This document shows positions 25,588 through 34,614 of a stretch of DNA of 64,000 bases, piece after piece. Numbering within the stretch: the stretch's first letter is position 1; each line of letters opens with the position of its first letter. The DNA lies in NCBI RefSeq assembly GCF_023955655.1, contig NZ_JAMXHT010000008.1, positions 1 to 64,000 of the forward strand, in the 5' to 3' direction. The position numbers and the translations under genes are program-made. The notes below the pieces were generated by a model. The model was not told the origin of the DNA, made no database searches, and saw only the letters and a program-made list of their open reading frames with translations. The DNA is from Ralstonia soli. Lineage in GTDB: Bacteria; Pseudomonadota; Gammaproteobacteria; Burkholderiales; Burkholderiaceae.

Positions 25588-28500
25588 ATGATCGCGCGCG
25601 TGAACCTCTCGGCCCTGGCGCGGGTGCGCATCGGCATCGGCGCAGGCGTGCTGGCCTGCGCGGCCGCGCTCGCCTGGGCCGGGGGCACGCGCGATGCGGA
25701 CGCCGAGGACGCCGTTCAGGTGGTCCACCGGCTGCCCCCGATTCCTTCCCGGCTGACCGTGGGTGTCATCAGCGACACCATGATGCCGCTGGAAGGCGTG
25801 GCAGCCGACCATCTGACCGGCTTCTCGGGCGACCTGCTCACGCAGCTGATTCCGCAGGATCAGGTCCGCATCGTGCCGCGCGTGTTCCAGCGACGCGACG
25901 ATCTGCTCAAGGCCGCCTGCCGCGGCGACGTGGACATCATCATGAGCGTGGTGCCGCGTTCGCAATACGACCGTTGCCTCGAATATTCCGCGCCGTATCT
26001 GGAGCGCGCCACCGCCGTGGTCGCCCGCAGCGACAACGAAGGCGTGCGGCTCAACGCGTTCTCCGCCGGCACGCGCGTGGCGGTGGAACAAGGCTCGCCG
26101 CTGGAAGACGAACTGGTGCGGGACTTCCCGCGCATCCGCCTGATGCCCGTACCCACCGCAGCCGACGCACTTGATGCCGTGGTGCACGGCACGGCCGATA
26201 CCTATGTCGGCATGACGTACACAACGCGCGAGCTGCTGGCGCAGCCCCGCTATCGACAATTGGGGATCGTGCAGCTGGTCAACCAGCAGGTAGACGCGAT
26301 CCACTTTGCCGCGCCACGCAAGCAGGTTGCGCTGATCCGTTATCTCGATCGCCATCTCGCGCAGTTGCCCGACACCACCCTGGCCGAGCTGCGCGCGCGC
26401 TGGATCAGCCAAGGCGGGGCCGGCACGGTGGCACTGCCGCTATCGGCCGGTGAACGCACGATGCTGGCCTCGCTGCCGCCACTGCGCTATGCAGCCGACC
26501 CCGATTACATGCCCTACACCTTCAGTGACGCGCGCGGCGAGGTGCTCGGCATCCTGCCCGAGTACCAGACCTTTCTGTCGCGCACGCTCGGCCTGCGCTT
26601 CGAGCGCGTGCCGGTGCGCGACTGGTCGGATGCGCTTGAAAAGGCGCGCACGGGTGAGGTCGACATCCTGCTCGGCATGTCCGACCAGGATGCTCGCCCG
26701 CCGGGCTTCCTGCTCAGCCACGCGATCGACGCCACCCCCATGGTGATCGTCGGGCGCAACGACGCGCTGACGGTGGCCGCGCTCCCCGAGCTGGCAGGCA
26801 AGACGGTCGCCCTGCCCAGCAGCGATTCGCTGGCCAACCTGTTGCATCAGAACGTGCCCAAGATCCGCATCGTGTCAGCGGACTCCATCAACGATGCGCT
26901 GGCGATGGTGGCCGCGGGCACGGCGGATTTCACCATTGCCAACCTGCCGGTGGCCGATGCGCTGATCCGCCACCACTTTCCGGGCGAGCTGAAAGTCACG
27001 GGCTCGGCCAACACGGTCGAGAACATCGGCGTGGGTGTGTCGGCGCGCTTTGGGGCGCTGGTGCCGCTCATCAACCGTGCGCTGTTTGCGATGCCCGAGG
27101 GCGAGCAGGTCAGCATCCGCAACAAGTGGCTGTCGGTCAGCTATCAGCTCGGTCCCTCGGCCTCGGCCGTGCTGGCCAAGTTCGGGCCGGCGGCAGCGCT
27201 TGTGCTGCTGGCACTGGTGGCGCTGTTCATCAAACACATGCAGCTGGGCCGTGAAAACCGGCAGCGCCGTCTGGCCGAGCAGACGCTCGCTCAGCAGTTG
27301 AGCTTTCAGCGTGCGCTGATGGAGGCCGTCCCGTTTCCGCTGGTCGCCAAGGATGCCGAGCACCGGTACGTGGCCGTCAACGCGGCGTTCTGCAACATGT
27401 TCGGCCGCACGCGCGCGTCGTTGCTGGGCCGCACGCCGCAACAACTGGGGCTGTACTCGCCGCAGAATTCACCCTACCTGTCGGAGACCAACCGCCGTGC
27501 CGTCGAGCTGGACGAAAGCACGCGCGAGGAAATCACCATCGTCACGCCCGACGGGCAGTCGCGCCAGGTGCTGTACTGGATCGAGCCGTTCCATCTGGCG
27601 GATGGCCAGCCGGCCGGCACCGTGGCATCGCTGGTGGACATCAGCGAGATCCGCGAAGCCCAGGCGCGCGCCGAACGCCTGGAGCGGCGCCTGCGCGAGG
27701 TGACCGAATCGCTGCCAGCGCTGGTCTATCAGTTCGAGCTGCGTCCGGGCGAACGTGTGGGCCAGATGACCTACGTGGCGGGCAAGGCGTATGAGACGCT
27801 GCGCGCGCAGCCCGACGACCTGCTGGGCTACCTGTCCTCGCCCGCGATGCTGATCCATGAAGACGATCGCCAGCGCATGCAGGAGATGACGCTGGTCTCC
27901 GCGCAGCACCTGATCCCGTTTGACATCCAGTTCCGCCATATCGGCGAGGACGGTGCGGTCCGCTGGCTGCATGCGCGCTCCATTCCGCACCGCGAGCCCG
28001 ACGGCCGCACCGTGTGGAACGGCTATATGAGCGACGTCACCACCGAGCGCGAGCAGGCCGATGCGCTAGAAGCTGCCAAGAACGCGGCGGAATCGGCGCT
28101 GCACGCGAAGGACCGCTTCCTGGCCATGATGAGCCACGAGATTCGCACGCCCATGAACGGCGTGCTGGGGCTGGTCGAACTGCTGCAGCAAACCAAGCTG
28201 GATGGCGAGCAGAAGCAGATGGTGTCGCTGGTGCAGGATTCGGGCCGTGCGCTGCTGCACATCCTCGATGACATCCTCGACTACGCGAAGATCGAGGCGG
28301 GCCGGCTGGACATCTCGCCGGTGGAAACGGATCTGCGCGCTCTGTTCGATGGTACGGTCGGCCTGCTCGCCAGCCGCGCGCACGAGAAATCGCTGCCGGT
28401 GCGCGTGGACGTGATGGCCGATGTGCCGGCCAGCGTTTCGGTCGATAGCGTGCGCGTGCGGCAGATCCTGTTCAACCTGCTCTCCAACGCAATCAAGTTC

Positions 28501-29922
28501 ACGGACAACGGCAGCGTGCGCCTGCGCGCCGAATGCATGGCCATCGAAGGCGATGTGGCGCACGTGGCGATCCAGGTGGTGGACACGGGCATCGGCATCA
28601 CACCTCAGGTGCAGGCGACGCTGTTCGCGCCGTTCGTGCAGGCCGAGCGCTCAACCACGCGCCGCTATGGCGGCACCGGCCTGGGCTTGGCGATCTCGCG
28701 CCAGCTGGCAGAGCTGATGGGCGGCTCGCTCGTGATGGAAAGCACGCCCGGGCGCGGCACCACCGTCACGCTGCGGCTGGCGGTGCCCATCATTACCGCG
28801 CGCTATGCACTGCCCCGTCTGGCCGGGCGCAGCGTGGCCATTGCCGTCGACGATACCGACGAGCAACACGGCCTCGCGCAATTCGCGATGGCCGCAGGTC
28901 TGCATGCCGCGCCGGTAGCCGAAGCCGACATCGTGTTCACCACGTCGCCGCGAGCCGGGCAAGGCACCATCCGCATCACCACCGAAGCCCGCTATGCCGA
29001 GCGCGGCGCGGCGTTGAGCATCAACCCGCTGAGCTGGCACGCCTTCTTGCAGGCCTGCGAGCGTGCGCTGCCGCAGCCCGCACTGGCGCAGCCACCCAGC
29101 GCACCGGCACGCACGCCGCCGGCCGTTGTCTCCGGCGAAGCGCTTGGCGCGCACATCCTGGTGGCGGAAGACCACCCCATCAATCGCGAGCTGATCGCCA
29201 AGCAACTGCGACTGCTGGGCTATCGGGTCACGCTGGCCGAAGATGGCGTGGTCGCGCTCGAGCGCCTGCGCGAAGGCCGGTTCGACGCCCTGCTCACCGA
29301 CTGCCACATGCCGCGTATGGACGGCTTCGACCTTGCCCAGCGCATCCGCCAGGACGAACAGCGCGGCGGGCCTCGCCTGCCCATCATCGCCATCACCGCA
29401 ACGACGCTGGCTGAGGAGCATGCCCGCTGCCGCGCCGTCGGCATGGACGCGAGCCTGCTTAAGCCGACCACGCTGGCCACGCTGCAGGAAGCGCTATCGA
29501 CGCTGTGGGCCAACGCCTCGACCGGCGCCGAGACCGCGGGCGACGACACGTTCGGCCTTTCGCTTGACAACCTGCACCGCACGCTCGGTACGGGTCCGGC
29601 GGCGGCCAGCTTGGCGCAGGTCTTCCTGTCCTCATTGGATGACGATGCCCAGAAGCTGCGCCCGCTGCTGGAGACACTCGACCGCGCGGCCCTGCGCAAT
29701 TGGGCGCATCGCACCGGCGGAGCCCTCGCGCTGCTGCGCACCCCCGATGTGGACGTCGAAGCCGAAGCCTTCCGTCATGCGGTCCACCATGGCGCCGACG
29801 AAGAGATCCGCGCGGCAGGCGCTCGTATGACGCGACTCATTGCCCACATCAGACGGCTGCTGGCCACGCTTAAATCGCCCTCATCGGCCGTTGTGCAGCG
29901 CACGCAAGTTGCGGATTCATAA
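25588..29922 (+). CDS. BvgS-like hybrid sensor histidine kinase
   Basis: A 1444-residue unorthodox kinase. In order: an N-terminal membrane segment (about 13-32); two periplasmic Venus-flytrap domains of the SBP_bac_3 type (about 50-275 and 290-510); a membrane helix (about 531-551); a PAS domain (about 570-690) and a second PAS/PAC (about 700-830); a HisKA domain with His850 in SHEIRTPMNGVLG; the ATPase domain with NLLSNAIKF, DTGIGI and YGGTGLGLAIS; a degenerate receiver-like stretch (about 1075-1165); a true receiver with Asp1238 in LLTDCHMPRMDGF and Lys1292; and a C-terminal Hpt domain with His1374 in WAHRTGGALALL. This is the BvgS/EvgS plan plus a second PAS and a pseudo-receiver. It should sense periplasmic ligands and relay phosphate to the RcsB-like regulator encoded 4 bp upstream. 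The signal is unknown. Confidence 0.95.
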   Translation: MIARVNLSALARVRIGIGAGVLACAAALAWAGGTRDADAEDAVQVVHRLPPIPSRLTVGVISDTMMPLEGVAADHLTGFSGDLLTQLIPQDQVRIVPRVFQRRDDLLKAACRGDVDIIMSVVPRSQYDRCLEYSAPYLERATAVVARSDNEGVRLNAFSAGTRVAVEQGSPLEDELVRDFPRIRLMPVPTAADALDAVVHGTADTYVGMTYTTRELLAQPRYRQLGIVQLVNQQVDAIHFAAPRKQVALIRYLDRHLAQLPDTTLAELRARWISQGGAGTVALPLSAGERTMLASLPPLRYAADPDYMPYTFSDARGEVLGILPEYQTFLSRTLGLRFERVPVRDWSDALEKARTGEVDILLGMSDQDARPPGFLLSHAIDATPMVIVGRNDALTVAALPELAGKTVALPSSDSLANLLHQNVPKIRIVSADSINDALAMVAAGTADFTIANLPVADALIRHHFPGELKVTGSANTVENIGVGVSARFGALVPLINRALFAMPEGEQVSIRNKWLSVSYQLGPSASAVLAKFGPAAALVLLALVALFIKHMQLGRENRQRRLAEQTLAQQLSFQRALMEAVPFPLVAKDAEHRYVAVNAAFCNMFGRTRASLLGRTPQQLGLYSPQNSPYLSETNRRAVELDESTREEITIVTPDGQSRQVLYWIEPFHLADGQPAGTVASLVDISEIREAQARAERLERRLREVTESLPALVYQFELRPGERVGQMTYVAGKAYETLRAQPDDLLGYLSSPAMLIHEDDRQRMQEMTLVSAQHLIPFDIQFRHIGEDGAVRWLHARSIPHREPDGRTVWNGYMSDVTTEREQADALEAAKNAAESALHAKDRFLAMMSHEIRTPMNGVLGLVELLQQTKLDGEQKQMVSLVQDSGRALLHILDDILDYAKIEAGRLDISPVETDLRALFDGTVGLLASRAHEKSLPVRVDVMADVPASVSVDSVRVRQILFNLLSNAIKFTDNGSVRLRAECMAIEGDVAHVAIQVVDTGIGITPQVQATLFAPFVQAERSTTRRYGGTGLGLAISRQLAELMGGSLVMESTPGRGTTVTLRLAVPIITARYALPRLAGRSVAIAVDDTDEQHGLAQFAMAAGLHAAPVAEADIVFTTSPRAGQGTIRITTEARYAERGAALSINPLSWHAFLQACERALPQPALAQPPSAPARTPPAVVSGEALGAHILVAEDHPINRELIAKQLRLLGYRVTLAEDGVVALERLREGRFDALLTDCHMPRMDGFDLAQRIRQDEQRGGPRLPIIAITATTLAEEHARCRAVGMDASLLKPTTLATLQEALSTLWANASTGAETAGDDTFGLSLDNLHRTLGTGPAAASLAQVFLSSLDDDAQKLRPLLETLDRAALRNWAHRTGGALALLRTPDVDVEAEAFRHAVHHGADEEIRAAGARMTRLIAHIRRLLATLKSPSSAVVQRTQVADS

Positions 29923-29974
29923 GGGAAATCCGTTTCAAGCGGCGTGTACGCCGCTTCTAGTCTCAGCATTCCAA

Positions 29975-30028
29975 TCGGGCGATTGACTCGCCCGAGGGCG
30001 CCCCCTACGATGACATCGAACAATGTCA
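29975..30028 (+). promoter_or_regulatory. Promoter with two inverted repeats, monooxygenase operon
   Basis: TTGACT (29983-29988) and TACGAT (30006-30011) lie 17 bp apart, a good sigma70 match. TCGGGCGA/TCGCCCGA (29975-29982, 29988-29995) flank the -35 core. TGACAT/ATGTCA (30011-30016, 30023-30028) straddle the likely start of transcription. Both are candidate operators. The left repeat could also act as a terminator stem for the kinase gene, but it lacks a T tract. Confidence 0.65.
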
Positions 30029-30074
30029 CATTAAGAGGTGCCCATGATCCATGTGGTGCCCACGGAGACACCAC

Positions 30075-31682
30075 GTGAATGCACGGTCTGAGTTCCCTCA
30101 CCCCGCCCCAAGCACCGAGGCCCGCGCCCTCGTTGATGTCGCCATCATCGGGACGGGCTTTGCCGGCCTGGGCATGGCCATCCAGTTCAAGCAGCACGGC
30201 ATCGACAACTTCCTCGTCTTCGAGAAGGCCGGCTCGGTGGGCGGCACATGGCGCGACAACCACTACCCAGGCTGCGCGTGCGACGTGCAATCGCACCTGT
30301 ATTCATTTTCGTTCGCGCCCAATCCGGACTGGTCGCGCATGTATTCGCCGCAGCCGGAAATCCGCGCGTACCTGGAGCGCTGCACCGATGAATTTGGCGT
30401 GCGCCCGCACGTGCGCTTCCACCATGAGCTGACGCGCGCAGCCTTCAACGAAGTGGCCGGCGCGTGGGATCTGGACATGGCCGACGGCCGCCGCTACCGC
30501 GCCCGCGTGCTCATCTCCGGCATGGGCGGCCTGAGCCGCCCGGCATGGCCCAGCATTCCCGGTATCGAAACCTTCCAGGGCAAGGCCTTCCATTCGCAGT
30601 TGTGGGAACACGACTACGACCTGCGCGGCAAACGCGTCGCCGTGATTGGCACGGGCGCATCGGCCATCCAGTTCGTCCCGCAGATCGCGCCCAAGGCCGG
30701 CCGCGTTGACCTGTACCAGCGCACCCCGCCGTGGATCCTGCCCAAGCCCGACCGCAAGGTCTCGCGCGCCGAGCACTGGCTGTTCCGCCACCTGCCGTTC
30801 ACGCAAAAGCTCGTGCGCACCAGCATCTACTGGATGCTCGAATCGCGCGTGCTGGGCTTCGTGGTGCACCCCAAGCTGATGAAGGCGGTCGAGCGCATGG
30901 CACGCGGCCACATCAAGCGCCGCATTGCCGACCCGGAACTGCGCAAGAAGGTCACGCCCGACTACACCATCGGCTGCAAGCGCATCCTGATCTCGAACGA
31001 CTACTACCCCGCCCTCACGCGCGAAAACGTGGATGTGATCACCACCGGCATCGCACGTGTCGAACCGAATGCCATCGTCACCACCGACGGCACGCGGCGC
31101 GAGGTCGATTGCCTGATCTTCGGCACGGGCTTCCACGCCACCGACCCGTTCCCGCGCGGCGTGCTGCTCGGCAGCCAGGGCGCGGACATCGTCGACGTGT
31201 GGGACAAGCAAGGCGCCGAGGCCTACCTGGGCACCACGGTGGCGGGCTTCCCGAACTTCTTCATGGTGGTGGGCCCGAACACGGGGCTCGGCCACTCGTC
31301 GATGGTGTTCATGATCGAGTCGCAGGTGGCGTACATCGTCGATGCGCTCAAGTCGATGCGCGCACACAATGTCGCGGCCATCGACGTGCGCCCCGACGTG
31401 CAGCGCCGCTTCAACGACGGCATCCAGAAGCGGCTGTCAAACGCCATCTGGTCGGCCGGCGGCTGCGTGAGCTGGTACCTCGATCCGAAAACCGGCAAGA
31501 ACACCACGCTGTGGCCAGGATTCACCTGGCAGTTCCGCCGCGCCACCGCGCACTTCCGGCTTGCTGACTACCGTACGCGGCCGATGCCGGTGCCCAGGGG
31601 CGTGCCGTCGCGCGTGCCCGCGCGCACCGTACCCGCTGCCACCCAGAACACCCCTCAAGAAGAAGCGCTCGACCGCGTCTGA
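30075..31682 (+). CDS. Flavin monooxygenase of the Baeyer-Villiger type
   Basis: A 535-residue FAD/NADPH enzyme related to Baeyer-Villiger monooxygenases, which insert oxygen next to a ketone to give esters or lactones. The FAD Rossmann motif IGTGFAGLGMAIQF is near residue 25, GGTWRDNHYPGCACDVQSHL follows, and the NADPH motif VIGTGASAIQFVPQIAP is near residue 195. The fingerprint appears as F167-x-G-x-x-x-H173-x-x-x-W177 and then EHD rather than P or D, a variant ending. It also resembles EthA/MymA-like enzymes. GGAG seven bases upstream selects the GTG at 30075. It begins a four-gene operon with an SDR, a hydrolase and a PF10118 protein. Substrate is unknown. Confidence 0.9.
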   Translation: MNARSEFPHPAPSTEARALVDVAIIGTGFAGLGMAIQFKQHGIDNFLVFEKAGSVGGTWRDNHYPGCACDVQSHLYSFSFAPNPDWSRMYSPQPEIRAYLERCTDEFGVRPHVRFHHELTRAAFNEVAGAWDLDMADGRRYRARVLISGMGGLSRPAWPSIPGIETFQGKAFHSQLWEHDYDLRGKRVAVIGTGASAIQFVPQIAPKAGRVDLYQRTPPWILPKPDRKVSRAEHWLFRHLPFTQKLVRTSIYWMLESRVLGFVVHPKLMKAVERMARGHIKRRIADPELRKKVTPDYTIGCKRILISNDYYPALTRENVDVITTGIARVEPNAIVTTDGTRREVDCLIFGTGFHATDPFPRGVLLGSQGADIVDVWDKQGAEAYLGTTVAGFPNFFMVVGPNTGLGHSSMVFMIESQVAYIVDALKSMRAHNVAAIDVRPDVQRRFNDGIQKRLSNAIWSAGGCVSWYLDPKTGKNTTLWPGFTWQFRRATAHFRLADYRTRPMPVPRGVPSRVPARTVPAATQNTPQEEALDRV

Positions 31683-31706
31683 CGCGCCAGCCAAGGAGAC
31701 CACAGC

Positions 31707-32597
31707 ATGAAGTCATTCAACAACCAGGTTGCCGCCATCACCGGTGCCGCGTCCGGCATGGGGCGCTCGCTGGCGCTGCAGCTGGCACGCGAAGGCTGCC
31801 ACCTCGCGCTGGCCGATCGCAACGAGGCCGCACTCGCGCAGACGCTGCAACTGGTGCGCGCGCACGAAGGCGACCGCATCCGCGTGACCACGCACGCCGT
31901 CGATGTAGCCGACCGCGCCGCCGTCTACCGCTGGGCCGAAGAAGCAGCCGCCGCGCACGGCAAGGTCAACCTGATCTTCAACAACGCGGGCGTGGCGCTG
32001 TCCAGCACGATCGAAGGCATGGACGACGACGAGTTGGCGTGGATCATGAACATCAACTTCTGGGGCGTCGTGCATGGCACCAAGGCGTTCCTGCCGCTGC
32101 TCAAGGCGAGCGGCAACGGCCACATCATCAACACGTCGAGCATCTTCGGCATCTTCGCGCAGCCGGGCATGGGCGCCTACAACGCCAGCAAGTACGCCGT
32201 GCGCGGCTATACGGAAGCCCTGCGCCAGGAACTGGATTTGATGAACTGCGGCGTGTCGGCCACGTGCGTGCACCCGGGCGGCATCAAGACCAACATTGCC
32301 AAGTCGAGCCGCGTGTCGCCGAGCATGAATGGCTTTCTGGTGCGCGACGAACAGCAGGGCAAGGCCGAGTTCGAGAAGTTCTTCATCACCACGGCCGAGA
32401 AGGCGGCGGAGGTAATCCTCGATGGCGTGCGCAAGAACAAGCGCCGCGTACTGATCGGCCCCGACGCACATGCTGCGGATGTGATGGCCCGCGTGTTGCC
32501 GGCCGCGTATCAGGCCCTGGTCGTTCGGGAAGCGCGCCGTACGCGCAAGAAGGCGCTACGTGAAGACACGGCGCCGGCCACCGCGCGCGCCAAGTAG
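31707..32597 (+). CDS. Short-chain dehydrogenase/reductase
   Basis: A 296-residue classical SDR. The cofactor motif TGAASGMG occupies residues 12-19 and NNAG lies near residue 92. The catalytic Tyr158 and Lys162 appear in YNASKYAVRGYTEAL, preceded by the serine in INTSSIFGIF. The aspartate in LALADRNEAAL at the end of strand 2 favours NAD(H). The family oxidises alcohols or reduces ketones, so it could supply or remove the ketone used by the monooxygenase. AAGGAG precedes the ATG. It lies 24 bp after the monooxygenase gene and 10 bp before the hydrolase gene. Confidence 0.93.
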   Translation: MKSFNNQVAAITGAASGMGRSLALQLAREGCHLALADRNEAALAQTLQLVRAHEGDRIRVTTHAVDVADRAAVYRWAEEAAAAHGKVNLIFNNAGVALSSTIEGMDDDELAWIMNINFWGVVHGTKAFLPLLKASGNGHIINTSSIFGIFAQPGMGAYNASKYAVRGYTEALRQELDLMNCGVSATCVHPGGIKTNIAKSSRVSPSMNGFLVRDEQQGKAEFEKFFITTAEKAAEVILDGVRKNKRRVLIGPDAHAADVMARVLPAAYQALVVREARRTRKKALREDTAPATARAK

Positions 32598-32607
32598 GAG
32601 GCCGCGC

Positions 32608-33630
32608 ATGAACACCGCCACCACCGGCGAACTGTTCGCCAGCCCCCCGCGCGCGAATCTGCTGAACGTCGCACGCGCGGTGCTGCGCCCGGGCCGCATC
32701 GGCCTGCGCAGCATCGGCCGCGACGTGCTGATCGCGCGCTACGCCAAACCGCAATCGCGCTACCTCCCGCTGATGGGCACGCGCGTGCATTACACCGATG
32801 AGGGCGCCGCCAACGCGGAAGGCACGCTGCTGCTGATCCACGGCTTTGGCGCCTCGCTGCACACGTGGGACGGCGTGCTGCCGCAGCTCACGCGCCGCTA
32901 CCGCGTGATCCGGCTCGACCTGCCGCCATTCGGCATCACCGGCCCGCTGCGTGACGCGCAGGGCCGCCCGCGCACGATGGAACTGCCCCTGTACCGTGAC
33001 TTCATCGACGCGTTTGTCGATACGCTGGGCTTGTCGAAGCTCACGCTGATCGGCAACTCGCTCGGCGGCATGGTGTCGTGGGACTTTGCGGTGCGGCATC
33101 CGGGCCGTGTCGAGAAGCTCGTGCTGATCGACTCGGCCGGCTTTCCGATGAAGCTGCCCATCTATATCGATCTGTTCAACCACCTGAGCGTGCGGCTCAC
33201 CTCGCCGTGGATGCTGCCCGAGGGCATCATCCGCGCCGCCACGCGCGATGTGTATGGCGATCCGTCGCGCGTGTCCGAACCCACGCTGCGCCGCTACACA
33301 GACTTTTTCTACGCCGAAGGTGCACGCCAGGCCATCGGCAAGATGGTGCCGAAGTTCCGCTTTGACGATGTCGATACGAGTGGTCTGGCCGCGATCAACG
33401 TGCCGACGCTCATTCTGTGGGGCCAGCGCGACCGGTGGATCCCGCCAGCGCACGCCGGTGAATTTGCCCGCCGCATTCCCGGCGCCACGCTGCGCATGTA
33501 TCCGGCGCTCGGCCATATCCCGATGGAGGAAGACCCCGTGCGCGTGGGGACCGACCTCTGCGCCTTCCTCGACCAAGGGCGCGTCCAAAGCCGCCCTACA
33601 GAAACCACATTCCAGGAGAACCGCCCATGA
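32608..33630 (+). CDS. Alpha/beta hydrolase (esterase/lipase-like)
   Basis: A 340-residue alpha/beta hydrolase. The nucleophile Ser151 lies in the elbow LIGNSLGGMVSWD, the acid is likely in ILWGQRDRWIPPAHAGEF, and the base is His303 in ALGHIPMEEDPVRV. HGFGASLHTWDGVLPQLT forms the oxyanion region. In a unit with a Baeyer-Villiger-type enzyme it may hydrolyse the ester or lactone product, which is inference. GGAGG precedes the ATG, and the stop overlaps the next start as ATGA, indicating translational coupling. Confidence 0.92.
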   Translation: MNTATTGELFASPPRANLLNVARAVLRPGRIGLRSIGRDVLIARYAKPQSRYLPLMGTRVHYTDEGAANAEGTLLLIHGFGASLHTWDGVLPQLTRRYRVIRLDLPPFGITGPLRDAQGRPRTMELPLYRDFIDAFVDTLGLSKLTLIGNSLGGMVSWDFAVRHPGRVEKLVLIDSAGFPMKLPIYIDLFNHLSVRLTSPWMLPEGIIRAATRDVYGDPSRVSEPTLRRYTDFFYAEGARQAIGKMVPKFRFDDVDTSGLAAINVPTLILWGQRDRWIPPAHAGEFARRIPGATLRMYPALGHIPMEEDPVRVGTDLCAFLDQGRVQSRPTETTFQENRP

Positions 33631-34523
33631 TGCCAGTCCGCCGCGACGTGCATCCTCACCTGCCCGCTGATCGCATCAGCAACTGGCACGAGCGAGGCAC
33701 GCACGTGACCCACTTCCTGAACGCGCTGTCGATCTTCTTCCCGACCGGCGAGCGCTTCTTCATGGACAGCGTGCGCAACTACCGCCATCTGGTGACTGAC
33801 CCCGAGCTCAAGCAGGCCGTGGCCGGCTTCATCGGCCAGGAAGCCATGCACACGCGCGAGCACGTGCTGTACAACGACCTGCTCGATCGCGCCGGCCTGC
33901 CCGCCACACGCATCGACCGCTTTGTCGGCAAGTTCCTCAACGTGCTGCGCAAGTGGACGCCCAAATCGCACCAGCTAGCGGTGACGGTGGCGCTGGAGCA
34001 CTACACCGCCATGCTGGCCGGTCAGGTGCTGGCGCACGAAGATGGCCTGGGCCGCAACTCCCAACCCGGCTATCGCCAGGTCTGGATGTGGCACGCGATG
34101 GAAGAGACCGAACACAAGGCGGTCAGCTACGACGTGTGGAACCTGGCCATCAAGCCGGGTGTGGGCCGCTACCTCACCCGCACGCTGACGATGTTGGTGA
34201 CGACCGTCACCTTCTGGGCGATGGTGTTCTACGTGCACCTGCGGCTGATCTTTGCGGATCGCACGTGCAAGAACAAGTTCTTCGGCTTGGGAAGCGCATT
34301 CCACTATCTGTGGATCCACCCGGCGCCGCTGCGCAAGATCATTCCGGAGTTCTTCGATTTCTTCCGGCCGTCCTTCCATCCGTGGGATGAGGACAACCGT
34401 GCCGCGCTCGAACGCCTGCCCAAGCTGATCTCGGAGATCGAAGCGTATGCCGCTGCCAATGGCGAAGCGCCGTCGCCATCGATCCGCCGCAAGCTGTCGA
34501 CGGCGGGTGCGGCCGGATCCTGA
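33627..34523 (+). CDS. PF10118-type predicted metal-dependent hydrolase
   Basis: A 298-residue protein of the family annotated as predicted metal-dependent hydrolases. The fold is helical with conserved His and Glu residues resembling a di-iron or ferritin-like centre: GERFFMDSVRNY, FIGQEAMHTREHVLYN, VALEHYTAMLAG, and WMWHAMEETEHKAVSYDVW. A hydrophobic stretch follows (LTMLVTTVTFWAMVFYVHL), so it may be membrane-associated. The E-x(2-3)-H spacing suggests an oxygenase/desaturase-like centre rather than a proven hydrolase; no member is characterised to my knowledge. Its ATG overlaps the upstream stop, the last position in this four-gene operon. Confidence 0.88.
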   Translation: MMPVRRDVHPHLPADRISNWHERGTHVTHFLNALSIFFPTGERFFMDSVRNYRHLVTDPELKQAVAGFIGQEAMHTREHVLYNDLLDRAGLPATRIDRFVGKFLNVLRKWTPKSHQLAVTVALEHYTAMLAGQVLAHEDGLGRNSQPGYRQVWMWHAMEETEHKAVSYDVWNLAIKPGVGRYLTRTLTMLVTTVTFWAMVFYVHLRLIFADRTCKNKFFGLGSAFHYLWIHPAPLRKIIPEFFDFFRPSFHPWDEDNRAALERLPKLISEIEAYAAANGEAPSPSIRRKLSTAGAAGS

Positions 34524-34582
34524 GCAGGCATTCAAAACGCCTGCGGTATCGGCAGCATCAGGATCAAACTAGAAATAGATAA

Positions 34583-34607
34583 GGCGCGCCCCACGCATGG
34601 GCGCGCC
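34583..34607. terminator. Hairpin between PF10118 gene and convergent merR-type gene
   Basis: GGCGCGCCC and GGGCGCGCC form a nine-base stem with a seven-base loop. A T-rich run follows on the minus strand only, so it probably terminates the MerR-type gene. No T tract is seen for the plus strand. Confidence 0.55.
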
Positions 34608-34614
34608 GGAGACA

